From positions 10,623,258 to 10,687,257 of the forward strand of contig CM034543.1 in assembly GCA_020002185.1 (NCBI GenBank): a stretch of 64,000 bases of DNA, given 5' to 3'. The translations under genes and the position numbers were made by a program. Numbering within the stretch: the first letter of the stretch is position 1; each line of letters starts with the position of its first letter. The notes beneath the pieces are model-generated. The model ran no database searches and had not been told where the DNA came from. It was given only the letters and a program-made list of their open reading frames with translations. This DNA is from Paraescarpia echinospica (taxonomy: Eukaryota; Annelida; Polychaeta; Sabellida; Siboglinidae). This document shows, one piece after another, positions 48,213 to 60,902 of this stretch.

Positions 48213-49804
48213 TCTGAAATTGTGGATTTGTGTTAAAAAACAACATTTAAGGTTTTCACCGATGCCAATATCTTCCTTGTAAGTCAACAGTGGTTGAAGC
48301 AGCCCTGTCAAGAATTCAAATTGTGGTTTTCAAATTATACTCCTACCAAAAAATTTCCATTATCATTCAAAATGTTAGGTCAAATTGGATTTGGTTTTCT
48401 CTGATTCACCAACGCGAAACTTACAGTCCGAATGGATATGTCACTTAACATATTGTGTGTGTGTGTGTGTGTGTGTGCGTATGTGCATTCATGCGTGTGT
48501 GTCCCAAATTGTGTCATTAAAAGATTGCATGATAGCTGATACACTGCATAGCTAATTAGTGGAACATGTATCATGAAAATATCAGACAACATCACAGTAT
48601 TATTATATTATTAAGTTACTTCATTTTAACTAACCTTTATAAAATTGCACTTGAATAAGATGCAAGCCCTTTGAGAAATGTTGTTATTCGTGTGTGAATT
48701 CTTTAGTGTGTCTGCTTTGTGGTTCAAAACCACACACTTTATAGGAACAGGGCACAATGTATGAGTTCTATATAAACATATACGAAGTATATATTTCACA
48801 TGTTATGGTCTACAAATATTGTTATCAATAAATTGTTGGACAGAATGCTTTGCCTCAGGCTGGAAAGCAAACTTTACTGGTACGAAAAACCATTATTCCA
48901 GTACCGTTATTATATCTCTATAAGGTAATATTATTTATATAGACGAAGCTGTTGCATAACACAGATCAGGCTGGATGTACAGTGTAAGTTGTTGACTGGT
49001 GTTGCAAACCTAATTTGACGTAGAAGTAATCACTTCAGCAATGTGTCTGTTTTTGACAGTCGTTTACTATACAGATGTCTAGAGTAACAGGTTTTCTTGA
49101 GTGCCAACGCAAAGAGGGTGATTGATTTCTGTCACTGCTTGGTATTGTTGTATAGGCTTATAAGTATCTGTTCTTGTTGTCAATTATTGTCAGATCAAGT
49201 ATTATATTATGTCACAGAAATAACCCATGTTCAGTGGAAGCTAGCTGTAAATTAATGGCAACTTGTTTGTGTCGTACCTGGGTGTTTAGAATAAATTTCC
49301 TTTGCACCAGCCGTTGATTATAGTAATATATTTACATCTATCCTCGTGATACGGGTAATTACTCTGAACAGTCCTACAAGATAATGTGTCAAGGGTTTAT
49401 TTAAGAGTCATTCTGTAGAATCGGTGAAACTACCACAGGTCACACATTTACCCCATGTGTGGAATATTCTCCCATGGCATAGACAGCAGGTTAAGTGACC
49501 TACAGGGAATTATATTTATCATTCTCATATCACAATGGTGATATATGAATAATAAGGTATTCTGTTTTGCTCCAAGTTCAGTGTAACAGGATGATTTCTT
49601 TAGAAAAAACCTGTGATTTATTTTGTGATGTCATTAATGCTTGGATGTGTGAAGAGTAAGCTGATCATGTCATGTACTCCAGAAAGATGAAATGGTGGTG
49701 GCTATTATACATTCATTGTTTCCTATTGTCAAATGTGCTGGAGAATTATGTTCATTAAATGAAGGTGGTTTGTCTTGTATGTTCTTGTGTTCAGTATTCG
49801 TTAT
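48213..49804. other. RECQL5-RRM1 intergenic sequence
   Basis: Contains a short (TG)n at 48,454-48,478 and otherwise AT-rich sequence. No exon, RNA gene or further repeat recognised. Confidence 0.45.
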
Positions 49805-50105
49805 TCAACAGGCTGCAATGGTTTGGACCGTAAATATACATTCGTAGGGATGAAAATATGTTTTTTTCTGCATTTTAAGAAACAATACCCTATTTACTAC
49901 CAGTTTGAATAATGCATTTTTTTATTTATTAACTTGAAACATGTTTTGTATATATTGGACTGAATGATATGTGATTTGATACATAAATACCTAACTCTGA
50001 TGTCATCTGTCAAAAAAGTTTAAATTCTTCGGGTAGGTCAATTAACCATTCATAACATTGTAACAAGATGACTTACACTTTACACAGATGACACCGATAT
50101 TGTAA
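49805..50105 (+). repeat. Dispersed repeat leading into the satellite, copy 2
   Basis: Copy of 45,600-45,965. Its 3' end is the first unit of the satellite array that follows, suggesting the array grew from the end of this element. Confidence 0.7.
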
Positions 50106-51840
50106 ACCTGAAACATTGCCCATTAACTTGGCACTCATAACATCATACTGTAACAAGATGACTTTCACAGTTGACACTGATATCATCGTAAAACTGAAAC
50201 GTTGCCCATTAACGTGGCACCCATAACATCATACTGTAACCAGATGACTTACACATATGACACTGATATCATTGTAAAACTGAAGCGTTGCCCATTAACT
50301 TTGCACTCATAACACCATACTGTAACCAGATGACTTACACATATGACACTGATATCATTGTAAAACTGAAACGTTGCCCATAAACTTGGCACTCATAACA
50401 CCATATTGTAACAAGATGACTTACACAGTTGACACTGATATCACCGTAAAACTTGAATGTTGCCCTTTAACTTGGCACTCATAACACCATACTGTAATAA
50501 GATGACTTACACATGACACTGATATCATCGTAAAACTGAAACATTGCCCATTAACTTTGCACTCATAACACCATACTGTAACCAGATGATTTATACAGTT
50601 GACACTGATATCATCGTAAAACTGAAACGTTGCCCTTTAACTTGGCAATCATAACACCATACTGTAACCAGATGACTTACACAGTTGACACTAATATCAC
50701 CGTAAAACTGAAACGTTGCCCTTTAACTTGGCAATCATAACACCATACTGTAATAAGATGACTTACACCTTACACATATGACACTGATATCATAGTAAAA
50801 CTGAAATATAGCCCTTTAACTTGGCAATCAAAACACCATACTGTAATAAGATGACTTAGACATTACACAGATGACACTGATATCATTGTAAAACTGAAAC
50901 ATTGCCCTATGACTTGGCACTCATAACACCATACTGTAACAAGATGACTTACACCTCACACAGATCACAATGATATCATTGTAAAACTGTTTAACTTGGC
51001 ACTCATAACACCATACTGTAACAAGATGACTTACACAGATGACACTGGTATCATTGTAAAACTGTTTAACTTGGCACTCATAACACCATACTGTAACAAG
51101 ATGACTTACACAGATGACACTGGTATCATTGTAAAACTATTTAACTTGGCACTCATAACACCATACTGTAACAAGATGACTTACACAGATGACACTGATA
51201 TCATTGTAAAACTGAAATATTGCCCTTTAACTTGGCACTCATAACACCATACTGTAACAAGATGACTTACACCTTCCACAGATGACACTGATATCATTGT
51301 AAAACTGAAACATTTCACTTTAACTTGGCACTCATAACACCATACTGTAACAAGATGACTTACACCTTATACAGATGACAGTGATATCATTGTAAAACTG
51401 AAACATTGCCCTTTAACTTGGCACTCATAACACCATACTGTAAAAAGATGACTTACACAGATGACACTGATATCATTGTAAAACTGTTTAACTTGGCACT
51501 CATAACACCATACTGTAACAAGATGACTTACACCTTACACAGATGACACTGATATCATTGTAAAACTAAAACATTGCCCTTTAACTTGGCACTCATGACA
51601 CCATACTGTAACAAGATCGACTTACACCTTACACAGATGACACTGATATCATTGTAAAACTGAAACATTGCCCTTTAACTTGGCACTCATAACACCATAC
51701 TGTAACAAGATGACTTACACCTTACACAGATGAAACTGATATCATTGTAAAACTGAAACATTGCCCTTTAACTTGATACTCATAACACCATACTGTAACA
51801 AGATGACTTACACCTTACACATATGACACTGATACCATAC
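50045..51840. repeat. About 93-bp satellite-like tandem array, about 21 units
   Basis: Units carry CATAACACCATACTGTAAC, AAGATGACTTACAC, GATGACACTGATATCATTG and TAAAACTGAAACATTGCCC. Lengths vary from about 72 to 93 bp because some units lack CACCTTACACA or GAAACATTGCCC. The units from 50,960 onward are the most alike. Confidence 0.95.
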
Positions 51841-51936
51841 GACACCCGGCCAGTCACTGCCCAGGGGCCCCACAGTCCTAAATCCGGCTCTGGGTATATC
51901 ACTATAAATTATGGTAAAGGTAATGTTTAAGGCTCA

Positions 51937-52009
51937 GGCTATTTCTCGAGCTGCTCGAGAAATAACGATAAGATTCGGCGTTATTTCTCGAGCAGCTCGA
52001 GAAATAGCC
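51937..52009. repeat. Perfect 31-bp inverted repeat with 11-nt loop
   Basis: The left arm, 51,937-51,967, and right arm, 51,979-52,009, are exact reverse complements. Each arm itself contains the near-palindrome ATTTCTCGAG-C-T/A-G-CTCGAGAAAT, so four CTCGAG sites lie within 73 bp. Confidence 0.98.
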
Positions 52010-52024
52010 AGGGCGAATGTTTAA

Positions 52025-52300
52025 GTCTATAGCACAGTATCCAGTCCTCAGGACTGCTCTAAGCGCTTTACACTTTACTCCCTGACAGACCTGTTCAATC
52101 TAACACCATCTCGACTTCTCTGGGAAGCATCCAGCCATGCAGCAATTGATGTGCGAAGATTATTCATACACAAATATCCACCACGTTCACTGTCTACAGC
52201 CAGGTACTCATTCGTACAGCTGAGTAAACTCGAGCAACGTAGAGTGAGCAAAACTTGCCCAACGTTCGACACCGCAGCAAAGGACTCCCACCAAGTTCCT
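52025..52300 (-). mobile_element. SINE family A, 5'-truncated
   Basis: On the minus strand the body (GATGGTGTTAGATTGAACAGG) and tail (TAAAGCGCTTAGAGCAG, GGACTGGATACTG) match other family A copies. The tRNA head is missing. Confidence 0.75.
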
Positions 52301-52800
52301 ACCCCTTGCTACTACATCAGTACGTGTTTTATTTTTCATTATATATTTTATTATAACAAAAGTATACTATTTTATATTTTTTCACCCATTTTCATTTAAC
52401 TTTAACATTTACGCCATATTGTATTTTCTTACGTACTAGATTGACGTAATTGTTAGTTTTTGTAATGAAAGTAAATGCTATGCAATAAATTGCACGCAGT
52501 TGTGAACAGACGCGCAAACAAACAAAATGCACATCACAACACCACCCTATTGCCGCCAGGTTCAAAGTGTCAATGTGCAGTAATCTCACTTTCACTCGTT
52601 GCGTGGCGCTACTGGGTTATTTTTATATAGTTTTTTTACCTTAATCGGTATGCAATTGAATCAATACAGCTTGTGCTTTAATTCACTAAATTAAACCGTC
52701 ATGCAGGCGCATTGTTATTTTCATGAAATATCAACGAAACGGCGTACAATAAAACGCCATAAATTATCATGTTTTCGGAAAGGACTATACATCTCTTTCG
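52301..52800. other. Intergenic sequence upstream of RRM1
   Basis: AT-rich; nothing recognised until the promoter-proximal region. Confidence 0.4.
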
Positions 52801-52837
52801 TTGTCATAGGGGTGTCGCAACATCTGCTGCCGCGCTG

Positions 52838-52858
52838 TGACGTCGAATCCGCGGGAAC
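52838..52858. promoter_or_regulatory. Candidate RRM1 promoter elements: CRE-like and E2F-like
   Basis: TGACGTCG (52,838-52,845) differs by one base from the CREB/ATF palindrome, and GCGGGAAC (52,851-52,858) reads GTTCCCGC on the other strand, close to an E2F site. They lie about 80-100 bp before the RRM1 ATG in a locally CG-rich patch. E2F control of ribonucleotide reductase in S phase is known in animals; these sites are inference. Confidence 0.4.
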
Positions 52859-52939
52859 TGTCACCTGACTAATACTTGGTGCTTCGAAGAATTTCATTTG
52901 TATGCTTGTCCACGTTTCAATCCAATAATCTAGTCCAAG

Positions 52940-55900
52940 ATGCATGTTATCAAAAGAGGTAAGCAAGTTTTCATTGACTGCTGTTTGTCATCATTTAAGT
53001 AGCATCAGTGTTTTTCCTCTAAATTAGCTCTATATCCGAATCTCAGAAATGATTTTCAGCATCCGCCGTTGATTTTCCCGGGCTAAAACCTAGTCTATGT
53101 AGCCTAGTGTCACAGCTTGAGACTAGACACTCACGCAACATCAAAGGTTTCAACATACCAAGTGATTTTAAAAGTTATAATTGGAATACTTGTGATAATT
53201 TGTTATAGTTTCAAGCCCCTGTATTGTGACTGAAATTCTACAAAAAAGGTTCTTGTTTTGAATGACTGATCAGAAGTCTGCAGTCTAAACGGGGGGTAAA
53301 CTTCAGAGCAGGCAGGCGCTATAGCTAGGCTCGGGAGGACCAAATCCCAATTTTCCTGGGTGTGGTGCAAACATACTTTGGCCCCCGATATGCTCACAAC
53401 CACCCAATATTAATCTAATGTTTAGATGGGGTTAGGGTTTGATTGGTTGTCCTTGTTATCTTTCAGATGGAAGACAGGAAGGAATCATGTTTGACAAAAT
53501 CACGTCAAGAGTGTCAAAACTCTGTTATGGCCTCAACATGGAATTTGTCGACCCTGTAAGTTCTAACAACTTTGTATAACTTCTGTTGACATTGTTTGAC
53601 AAAAAATATCAAAACAGTATATACATGCCAACTTTTGTGTTGTTTTCCGGGAGATTCATCAGCACACTTCCCGTGCCGCGTTGTGTCGTCGCACTGACTC
53701 TGATCTTGACATTGGAAGACAGGGTGGGAGGTGCTGTTGAAAACTAAAATTATTCGCCGCTGTAACTTCACCTTTTCACCTTTTCGATTCGTGCCATTGG
53801 AAGATGGATGGGTGCTGTTGGAGATTTTCAGAGAAAATCCAGGAGATTTGCCTGTATTCAGGAAGACCCAAAATCTGGGAGACTCCCGGATTTCATGGGA
53901 GAGTTGGCAGGTATAAGTATCGTCATGGACCATGTTGTCATTATGAAAGCATTACAGTAACTCTTATGTAAATTAGTAAGTTCTTTAACTAAAACAAATG
54001 TTGATTGCCTGATTTTTTGCAGACGGCGATAACACTGAAAGTAATCAGTGGCCTATACCCAGGGGTCAGCACCGTAGAATTGGACAACTTGGCCGCAGAA
54101 ACAGCTGCTACGATGACTACCAAACACCCTGACTACGCTATCCTAGCAGCCCGTATTGCGGTTTCAAATCTGCACAAGGAAACAAAGAAAGTCTTCTCAG
54201 GTTGGTCTATGAAAGTTGACAAAAATCGTAATCATGTGTAATCGATTACAATTTTTGAGTAATCGTTCTCAATTACATTTGTGAAAAGGGTTAAGTAATA
54301 GTCAGCAGTCAGAAATAGGTTGATTCCGTTTCAAAATAACTTTGTTTTCCATTAATTATGTTATCCGATATCTGGTAACAAGATTTTCACAGCCAAATTA
54401 CTTACAGACAATTACAGACAATGGCTGAGGTGTTAATCTAATCATGATAGTAAACATAATAATGCATTTTTATATATCGCTAGTACCTGTTTTGTGGATC
54501 GTTGCATTGTTCTGACGCAAAATGACTATGATTACATGTTTACAAATTAATTGTAATCGATTAGACTGTTTTCTTTGTTCGGTAGTGGTATCATTTAAAG
54601 AAGAAACATATTCAGAGAAGTACTGAACCAATTTGTGAGGAGTTAAAACTAACGCTAGGAAAACTTTCAGATGTCTTGATTCTGAACCTGTCGTACGTAC
54701 GCTTATTTTAATTAGTTTTCTGTCCTCTTCAGACGTGATGACAGATTTGTACAGCTATGTGAATCCTCGTAACAACAAACCCGCCTCGATGATTTCGGAC
54801 GAGGTTTACAAGATCATCGTTGACAATGCTGACCGTCTCAATTCAGCCATTATCTATGACCGTGACTACAGCTACAATTACTTTGGCTTCAAGGTCAGTG
54901 CCACAAGGTCAAATCCAGATTTCGTAAACAGACCTGGGTTCAGTTCCTATTTGAATTGATCAACAGAATGCATGAGTTGGAATGGTACCTTACTACACTG
55001 GTGCAGGTTGTCTGACACTGGTCAACATAACCCTTCTTCACCATTTCAGTATGACAGGCCGCACTATCTGTGACGCTTCAGTACGACAGGCCAGTTATTC
55101 GGCATTGACGATGTCTGCTGTTCAAATTGATTTTACTCATAATTATCAGGGGTAGAACTTCAGCATTTATTTTACTGGACAGCAGGACTAATAAAGACAA
55201 AAGTTTACTAGTCCTGCAAATATCAAAACATAACAAATCGCAAAGTTTTATTTCAACTACAAAAAACAGTGTCATCATCCAGGCCTGGTGCTAACACTGC
55301 CTGCCAGTCAATCAGTGTGTCACTCAGCGTTGGAGGCACTACTGTCAGTCGGGCCTGGCCCAAGTGGCTGAGTGTCTGGCCTCCGTGCTCCACCAGCACT
55401 CCCCAACTCGATTGCGCATAGGGAGTCTGATCGAAAGTTGTCTGTGCCCGTCAAGAAGGCATTCTTGCCACGAACACCAGTCACGTTGTGTGTCCTGCAC
55501 ACCGTGAAGAACATCAAACCCTTGTCCTCATCGTAGGACAGCCACGTGTGGTCACGCTCCCAAACCTTTATGTACCCACACTGTCGTTTCTGCTGGTCGT
55601 AATGCGTGTCCCGTTCACACTTTTCCAGCTTGCGCTTTACTGCTAGTTTCGCGACGTAGAAAACTGTGCATTTGAAAATGGCCACTAATTGCACTCATTA
55701 GCCGTACCTCTACCAGATACACTAACCCCAAACAACTGTCGTTTCAGAAATCGATGTCACACAACAGCCAATCAAAAGCACCATTTCACTGTTGCCTCAT
55801 TAGGTAAAGAATTAGTTTGTCAATGGTACGGATGGTGGCGCCACGCAACATGCTGATTTTTTACTAGACAGCCGGACTAGTTGGTAGGCAGGTTTAATAG

Positions 55901-58900
55901 TTCATTGTAATCTTTACTAGTGTACGGACTAGTGGATAGTTCTACCCCTGATTATCCACTACGTGGAGCCACTTGTTGTGTACGGTTGTCAAAACGAATA
56001 AATTAGCTATTCAGCAGTGGTCATCGTTTATTATCGCCCAATAATAGTTTATGAAGATTTTCGCTGTTTTTATTGATGGATAATCAAAATCTGCGGACGG
56101 CATTACTTCAACTAGCGATTTACCACCATATGTTTTGGACAGATTATTTGATAGTTTTAGTGACGAATCATTGTCGGATGTTGACGATCGACACAAGAAC
56201 GATGTCGGCGATCATAGTATACAGCTGTGTTCAGCAACTGCAAAAACGTTGAAATCTTGGATTGCTGGTTACCATGACAAAGAAATGTAAAATGATATGG
56301 CTAATTTTACTCACTGATTATGATACTTTCCCCAAAAAAAAATAACATTCCTACTCATAAATGCATTTTTGTTGCTCAAATCTTGACTTGAAGTGAGGTA
56401 GTCCATTGCCTTGCATATTCACTGGGAATGCAGTATTCAGTGGTCACAGCTGGTCAGGGCTGTAGTACTGAAATGGTTAAGGCCACACCAATTTTATTGT
56501 TAGGATTACGGATTTTTGTTAGGGAGGAGGGGGGAATAAAATAAGTCATTGCACGAGAAAGGTGTTTTGTGTAAATACATGAATTATCATATGAGTCATA
56601 CAGTACATTACTAAAAAAATTATTTAGCCATGTATCAAAACTTACTAGACACATACTTTTTTGAAAGTTTAATAAAAGTTGAAGACTATTACAATTTAAA
56701 ATAACAAGTACTGATAACAAGACTTGGCATAACTTGGTTAACATTACAACCATAAACGTGTAGATTAGAGGCAGGTTATATCTTGCTGTGGTAATATTAA
56801 TTTGACTGGCATCATTAGGATTTGATTGTCGTACCTCTAAATATAACTACACTATTCTATTCCGAAGTAATGCAATGCGATGCTGACTATGCAGGCATTG
56901 AAGAGAGTGTCTCCGACCTGTTTTCCCAGTGTGTAAACTTGATTGGCCAAAATCCGACGTTCATATTTTTGCATGTAGACAGAATGAGTAGTGTGTTAAA
57001 TATGCACACGTTACTGGTTTCACCTGTGTTGCGAGTTGGCAGTTTATTTTCTTTGCTATTTTATATCGTGTCTAAAATGTCAGCCTACTGGTTGCCTTTT
57101 TGCTTCATTTCGGTGGCAATAACATTGTCATCGTTCAAGAAAATTAGTTAAATGATGAATTGCTGACGTAGCATCCGCAAGGACGCTCGCTGTCACTTCA
57201 ACAACAATCTGCGCACTCGACACAAACACATACTTTCTATATCAGAGCAGCATCACTACAAACATGGGAAATGACGTTGATTGTGTTGGGCAATTTAAAT
57301 TTTGTTACTTCCTTTTGGGAAGCAGCGCCAAACTGCAATTTCTTGATACAAAACCACACTGCATCGTCTGGTTCAGCTATGGTTTAGATCAATTAAAGAC
57401 AAGTTGGACTTTTGCGGATTCGTTGGATCGTGGACTGAAGATGCGCGACAACCAATGAAACAGTATGATGCGTATATGCTCGATGAATCGATACAAAATC
57501 ATTGGTTCAGCATTTCGATCAGAAATAAAAGTTCAAAATTGCAATTTGTAATCCAAATAATTTGTAATCCGAATAATTTGTAATCCAAATAATTTGTAAT
57601 CCGAATAACAACATTGGTGTCGCCTAACACTCAGATTACAGTACTTGTCACAAGGAATGCTTAGCGCTCTCTCTTCTGAGAACAAAGCAGCCATTTTATT
57701 ATGGACTTCCTGGCTTATGCTTCCTGAATTAAAGGGCTATTGTTTGCTTCAGTGGATTTTCACTCTGGCTTCATTTCACATGAATGTGCAGAAACTTAAT
57801 AAGTCACAACAAAACAGCTATTGTTATTGAATTGGAATTGATCATTTTTTGTGAGTATGTTTATTTGAATTGGAATTGATCCTTGGTAAATACACATGAA
57901 TTGGAATTGATAAAAGTGAATTGAACCCAGGTCTGTTCGTAAAGATACGTCTTGTCCCCAAGATTATGGAAAAAGGCAGCGGGTAAAGTTTTGTTTTGTG
58001 ATAACCAATGTGATACATACTTGTTAAATGTTTCTGCCCTTAGCAGTACCACGTACACCTACTATAGTGCTCCAAAATTAGCACATTCACGTAATTATTG
58101 TCTGTTTTCAGACACCCAAAAATCTACAACATTAATTACTTTTATGTACCCTACGTTTTCAGACACCTCCAAAATAATTATTTTTCTTTTCCGCTACATA
58201 ATCTGACACCGATTATTGGTGATCTTATCAAATACAGCTGCTCGCCAGTGATTTTATAAACCCTATTAATAGCATGGGTTGTCAAATCATACACAACGTC
58301 AAGACACGATCATGTTCGTAAATATTCATAGTATACCAGGTGATGTGCGTTAGGTCGTTGGCACGGTGGAAGTTTAAGGTCAAATATCTAGGTTAAGGTC
58401 AAATAAGTATGCCAGTGTCAGGTGGCGCCCCTGGTGATATGCCCTCTGGTGGATGCGTCATGAACTAAAATTACCCCTAATGTATAAGTCATGGACTAAT
58501 TATCTAGGCCAAGGTTCTAGACCAAAGTTCAATTAGCACCCCTGGCGGATAAGTTGTGAACTAAATAACTACTCTGCAGTCCGTGTGTAATTTCAACTCT
58601 GCAGTCCGTGATCTTTCGGCACGCCCACGTGACCTTAATGTTCAGTTGAACGTCTATAAAAAGCCTGCGTCTGCCCTTGTGGTCGTTATATCTTACGGTA
58701 TCTAGATGTCATACAGCCTATCTAGTACACCTTGTTGAGCAGTATATTGTGTTCTGTTCCCACAGACTTTGGAGCGTTCATACCTGCTGAAGATTAACAG
58801 CAGTCCGGCCGAGCGACCCCAGCACATGCTCATGAGAGTGTCCGTGGGCATCCACAAGACTGATATTGAAGCCGCCATTGAGGTATATTGACAATAGAAG

Positions 58901-60902
58901 AGACACTTGCATCCAGGACGATGTTTGCCTATGTCGCAATCAAAATTTCACGTGTGACTTCCGCTTTGTCTTTACCAACAATTTATCATAAATAAAAAAT
59001 TGTGGCCAGAATTTCAACAAAATATATGACAGGACACACCACGCAGCATCCGTTTTTTGGTGGAATCCAAAGATGCACATTATATGAAATTGTTAGCAGT
59101 TTTTTTAAGCCAATTTATGTTTTTAAGTTGTGTGATATGTAACATGTACGTGTCCGTTGCAGACGTACAACTTGCTGTCAGAGAAATGGTTCACGCATGC
59201 ATCGCCTACTCTCTTTAATGCGGGAACCAACCGGCCACAATTATCAAGGTAAGCCAAACAGCTTTAGACATTCTTAAAACTTTTAAGGCCAGACACGGCA
59301 GGTAGATAGGATTACTTTTTAATTTGTGCAAACTGTTCAATTTTTTCTGCCCAATGCATGAAATGGGTCTTACTGAATAAAATTTATATTGAACTTTTTT
59401 CAGCCAGACCCTCCGTTTCCATGGTAACAAACAAAATGGCCACCATTTTGAGGAAATATTGGCAAATTTTTAAACACTGCCATTTTTTATTGAATCCATA
59501 TATAGTTATAATTCTTGCAAATCCATGTTCTCTATAGATTCTATTGTAAAATGATCAGAGCATTTTTTTTAATGTGTTTTTATTTTAAAATAATTTTTGG
59601 GTAAAATACGAAAACAAATCTTGTTTTTTGGCAACAAATATGGCTATATCTTTCAAACTATTCTTGATATTTTTTTAAAGTGTCTGATCATTGCACACAG
59701 TAGAATGTGCTGAATGAAACACTGAAAACATTATTTATATAGCATAATTATTCCAAGAGATATCCCATTTCCAAATGCAGAAATTTGAAGAAATTTTTTT
59801 TTTTGAAAATGGCTGTCAAAGATTGCATAATGGATTTCATTACATGATATCGACATGCTTGATCCATGATAAACTCACTTAGAAGTACGTAATTGTCATA
59901 GAAGTGAAGTTTATTGATAGTATGCATACAAAGGCATAATAATCTGGCAGAAAACCATTTTCAGTATTTTTTGTCAAAAAACACCATTTCACCTGGGGTG
60001 TCTGGCCTTAATATTCATACTTTTGCATTTCTTGAATTACGTCACTTAAATTATGACTTGCGTTTGGGGGTTTAAATTATCAACAAAATGTTTGAAAGGT
60101 TTTTTGGGATTTTTTCCCAATCAAAATTTTCCATTCACTGATGTGAGTATACAGCTTTGTTCTGGGACTGTATTTTAAACTTATAGAAGCATAGGCATGA
60201 TATTAGGGTAACATGATTTTATGTTAAGTTTTTTAATGTGATTTAGAAATATAGGATGACTTCTAATAACAGTGCGGGTGTGTTTTGACAATAGCCATGT
60301 TTGTTTCGGTAAGTGTGTCAAATGTCAAAATTTCTATAATGTTGCACATTTTGTCGGGCAAATGTTTTCACATCCAAGCCCCAGCACTAAAATTCCCCTA
60401 CTGGGAAAGCAGTGGTCAGGCAAATTACCCAGCAGTACTTTCTGTTAGCTGTGGTGCCTTGATGACTATATATGTACCTACAACCAAATAGAATCCTCAG
60501 GCAAATTCGTTCACTCTACGTTGCTCCAGTTCACTCGGCTGTATGGATGAGTACCCAGCTATAGACTGGTGATATTTGTGTACAAATATTCTTCATGCAG
60601 TAATTACAGCATGGCTGAATTCTTCCCAGAGAAGTCGAGGTGGTGTTCGATTGAACAGGTCTCCCAGTTTGTTAAGTGTAAAGTGCTTTGAGAAGTCCTA
60701 AGGACTGGATACTGCGCTATATAAGAACTTACCAACCGCCTGTTTCTGTTCACTACACAGTTGTTTCCTGCTCACTATGATGGATGACAGTATAGAAGGC
60801 ATCTACGATACACTGAAGCAATGCGCCCTGATCTCTAAGAACGCCGGGGGTATTGGGCTCAATGTTCACTGCATCCGCTCCACTGGCAGCTACATTGGTG
60901 GG
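52940..60902 (+). CDS. RRM1: Ribonucleoside-diphosphate reductase large subunit, exons 1-7 (3' end outside window)
   Basis: Exons: 52,940-52,958; 53,467-53,555; 54,023-54,200; 54,733-54,893; 58,766-58,882; 59,163-59,248; 60,761-60,902. They encode 264 residues, collinear with human RRM1 residues 1-264 without indels; the full protein is about 790. The cytosolic enzyme, with RRM2, reduces ribonucleoside diphosphates to deoxy forms for DNA synthesis. The ATP-cone begins MHVIKRDGRQE. Other visible motifs are [67 protein letters not shown] and [16 protein letters not shown] sequence (here [12 protein letters not shown]). The redox Cys218 (codon 60,762-60,764) and the specificity-site Asp226 are present. 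The next exon (human NGNSNGLVPM) is not found before 64,000. The first exon is tiny (19 coding bases), ending AGA G|GTAAGC. Confidence 0.97.
53621..53914. mobile_element. MITE in RRM1 intron 2
   Basis: The ends ATACATGCCAACT and AGTTGGCAGGTAT are imperfect inverted repeats. The interior has CCGGGAGATT and GGGAGACTCCCGGATTT, a subterminal palindrome. It is non-coding and about 294 bp. Confidence 0.6.
54894..55146. other. RRM1 intron 4, first part
   Basis: A short stretch before the hAT-like element; nothing recognised. Confidence 0.4.
55147..55950 (-). mobile_element. hAT-like element with TTF-type zinc-finger remnant
   Basis: Inverted ends CAGGGGTAGAACT (55,147) and AGTTCTACCCCTG (ending 55,950) bound 804 bp, and the inner ends share GGACTAGT-rich subterminal motifs. 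The minus frame 55,694-55,320 encodes a segment with [25 protein letters not shown] and [15 protein letters not shown], the pattern of the TTF-type zinc finger found in ZMYM-like and hAT-derived proteins. No hAT catalytic or dimerisation region is present, so it is a deletion derivative. A clean 8-bp target duplication is not seen (ATAATTAT versus ATTATCCA). Confidence 0.65.
55951..58765. other. RRM1 intron 4, remainder
   Basis: Contains a 16-bp tandem repeat, AATTTGTAATCC(A/G)AAT, four times at 57,543-57,607, and repeated GAATTGGAATTGAT near 57,830-57,915. A TATA-like CTATAAAAAGCC lies near 58,655, about 110 bp before exon 5, after a doubled CTCTGCAGTCCGTG. No exon recognised. Confidence 0.45.
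59287..60007. mobile_element. TTAA-flanked MITE in RRM1 intron 6
   Basis: Perfect 10-bp inverted ends, GGCCAGACAC (59,287) and GTGTCTGGCC (ending 60,007), extend imperfectly to about 24 bp. They are flanked on both sides by TTAA, the target preferred by piggyBac- and Kolobok-type elements. The element is 721 bp, AT-rich and non-coding. Confidence 0.75.
60490..60738 (+). mobile_element. SINE family A, 5'-truncated (RRM1 intron 6)
   Basis: Body TTCGTTCACTCTACGTTGC and tail AAAGTGCTTTGAGAAGTCC...GCGCTATATAAGAAC match 39,755-40,078. It ends about 20 bp before the exon 7 acceptor. Confidence 0.8.

Noticed and set aside
47365..48311. Open frames of 240-300 codons on both strands, rich in Thr, His, Asn, Gln or in Trp, Cys, Val.
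   Set aside because: Product of the 29-bp minisatellite; all frames are open because the unit lacks stops.
46503..51840. CRISPR-like regular repeats.
   Set aside because: Units are directly tandem with no unique spacers, and the window is eukaryotic.
53514..53933. Minus-strand frame of 139 codons in RRM1 intron 2.
   Set aside because: Covers the MITE at 53,621-53,914 and shows no recognised domain.
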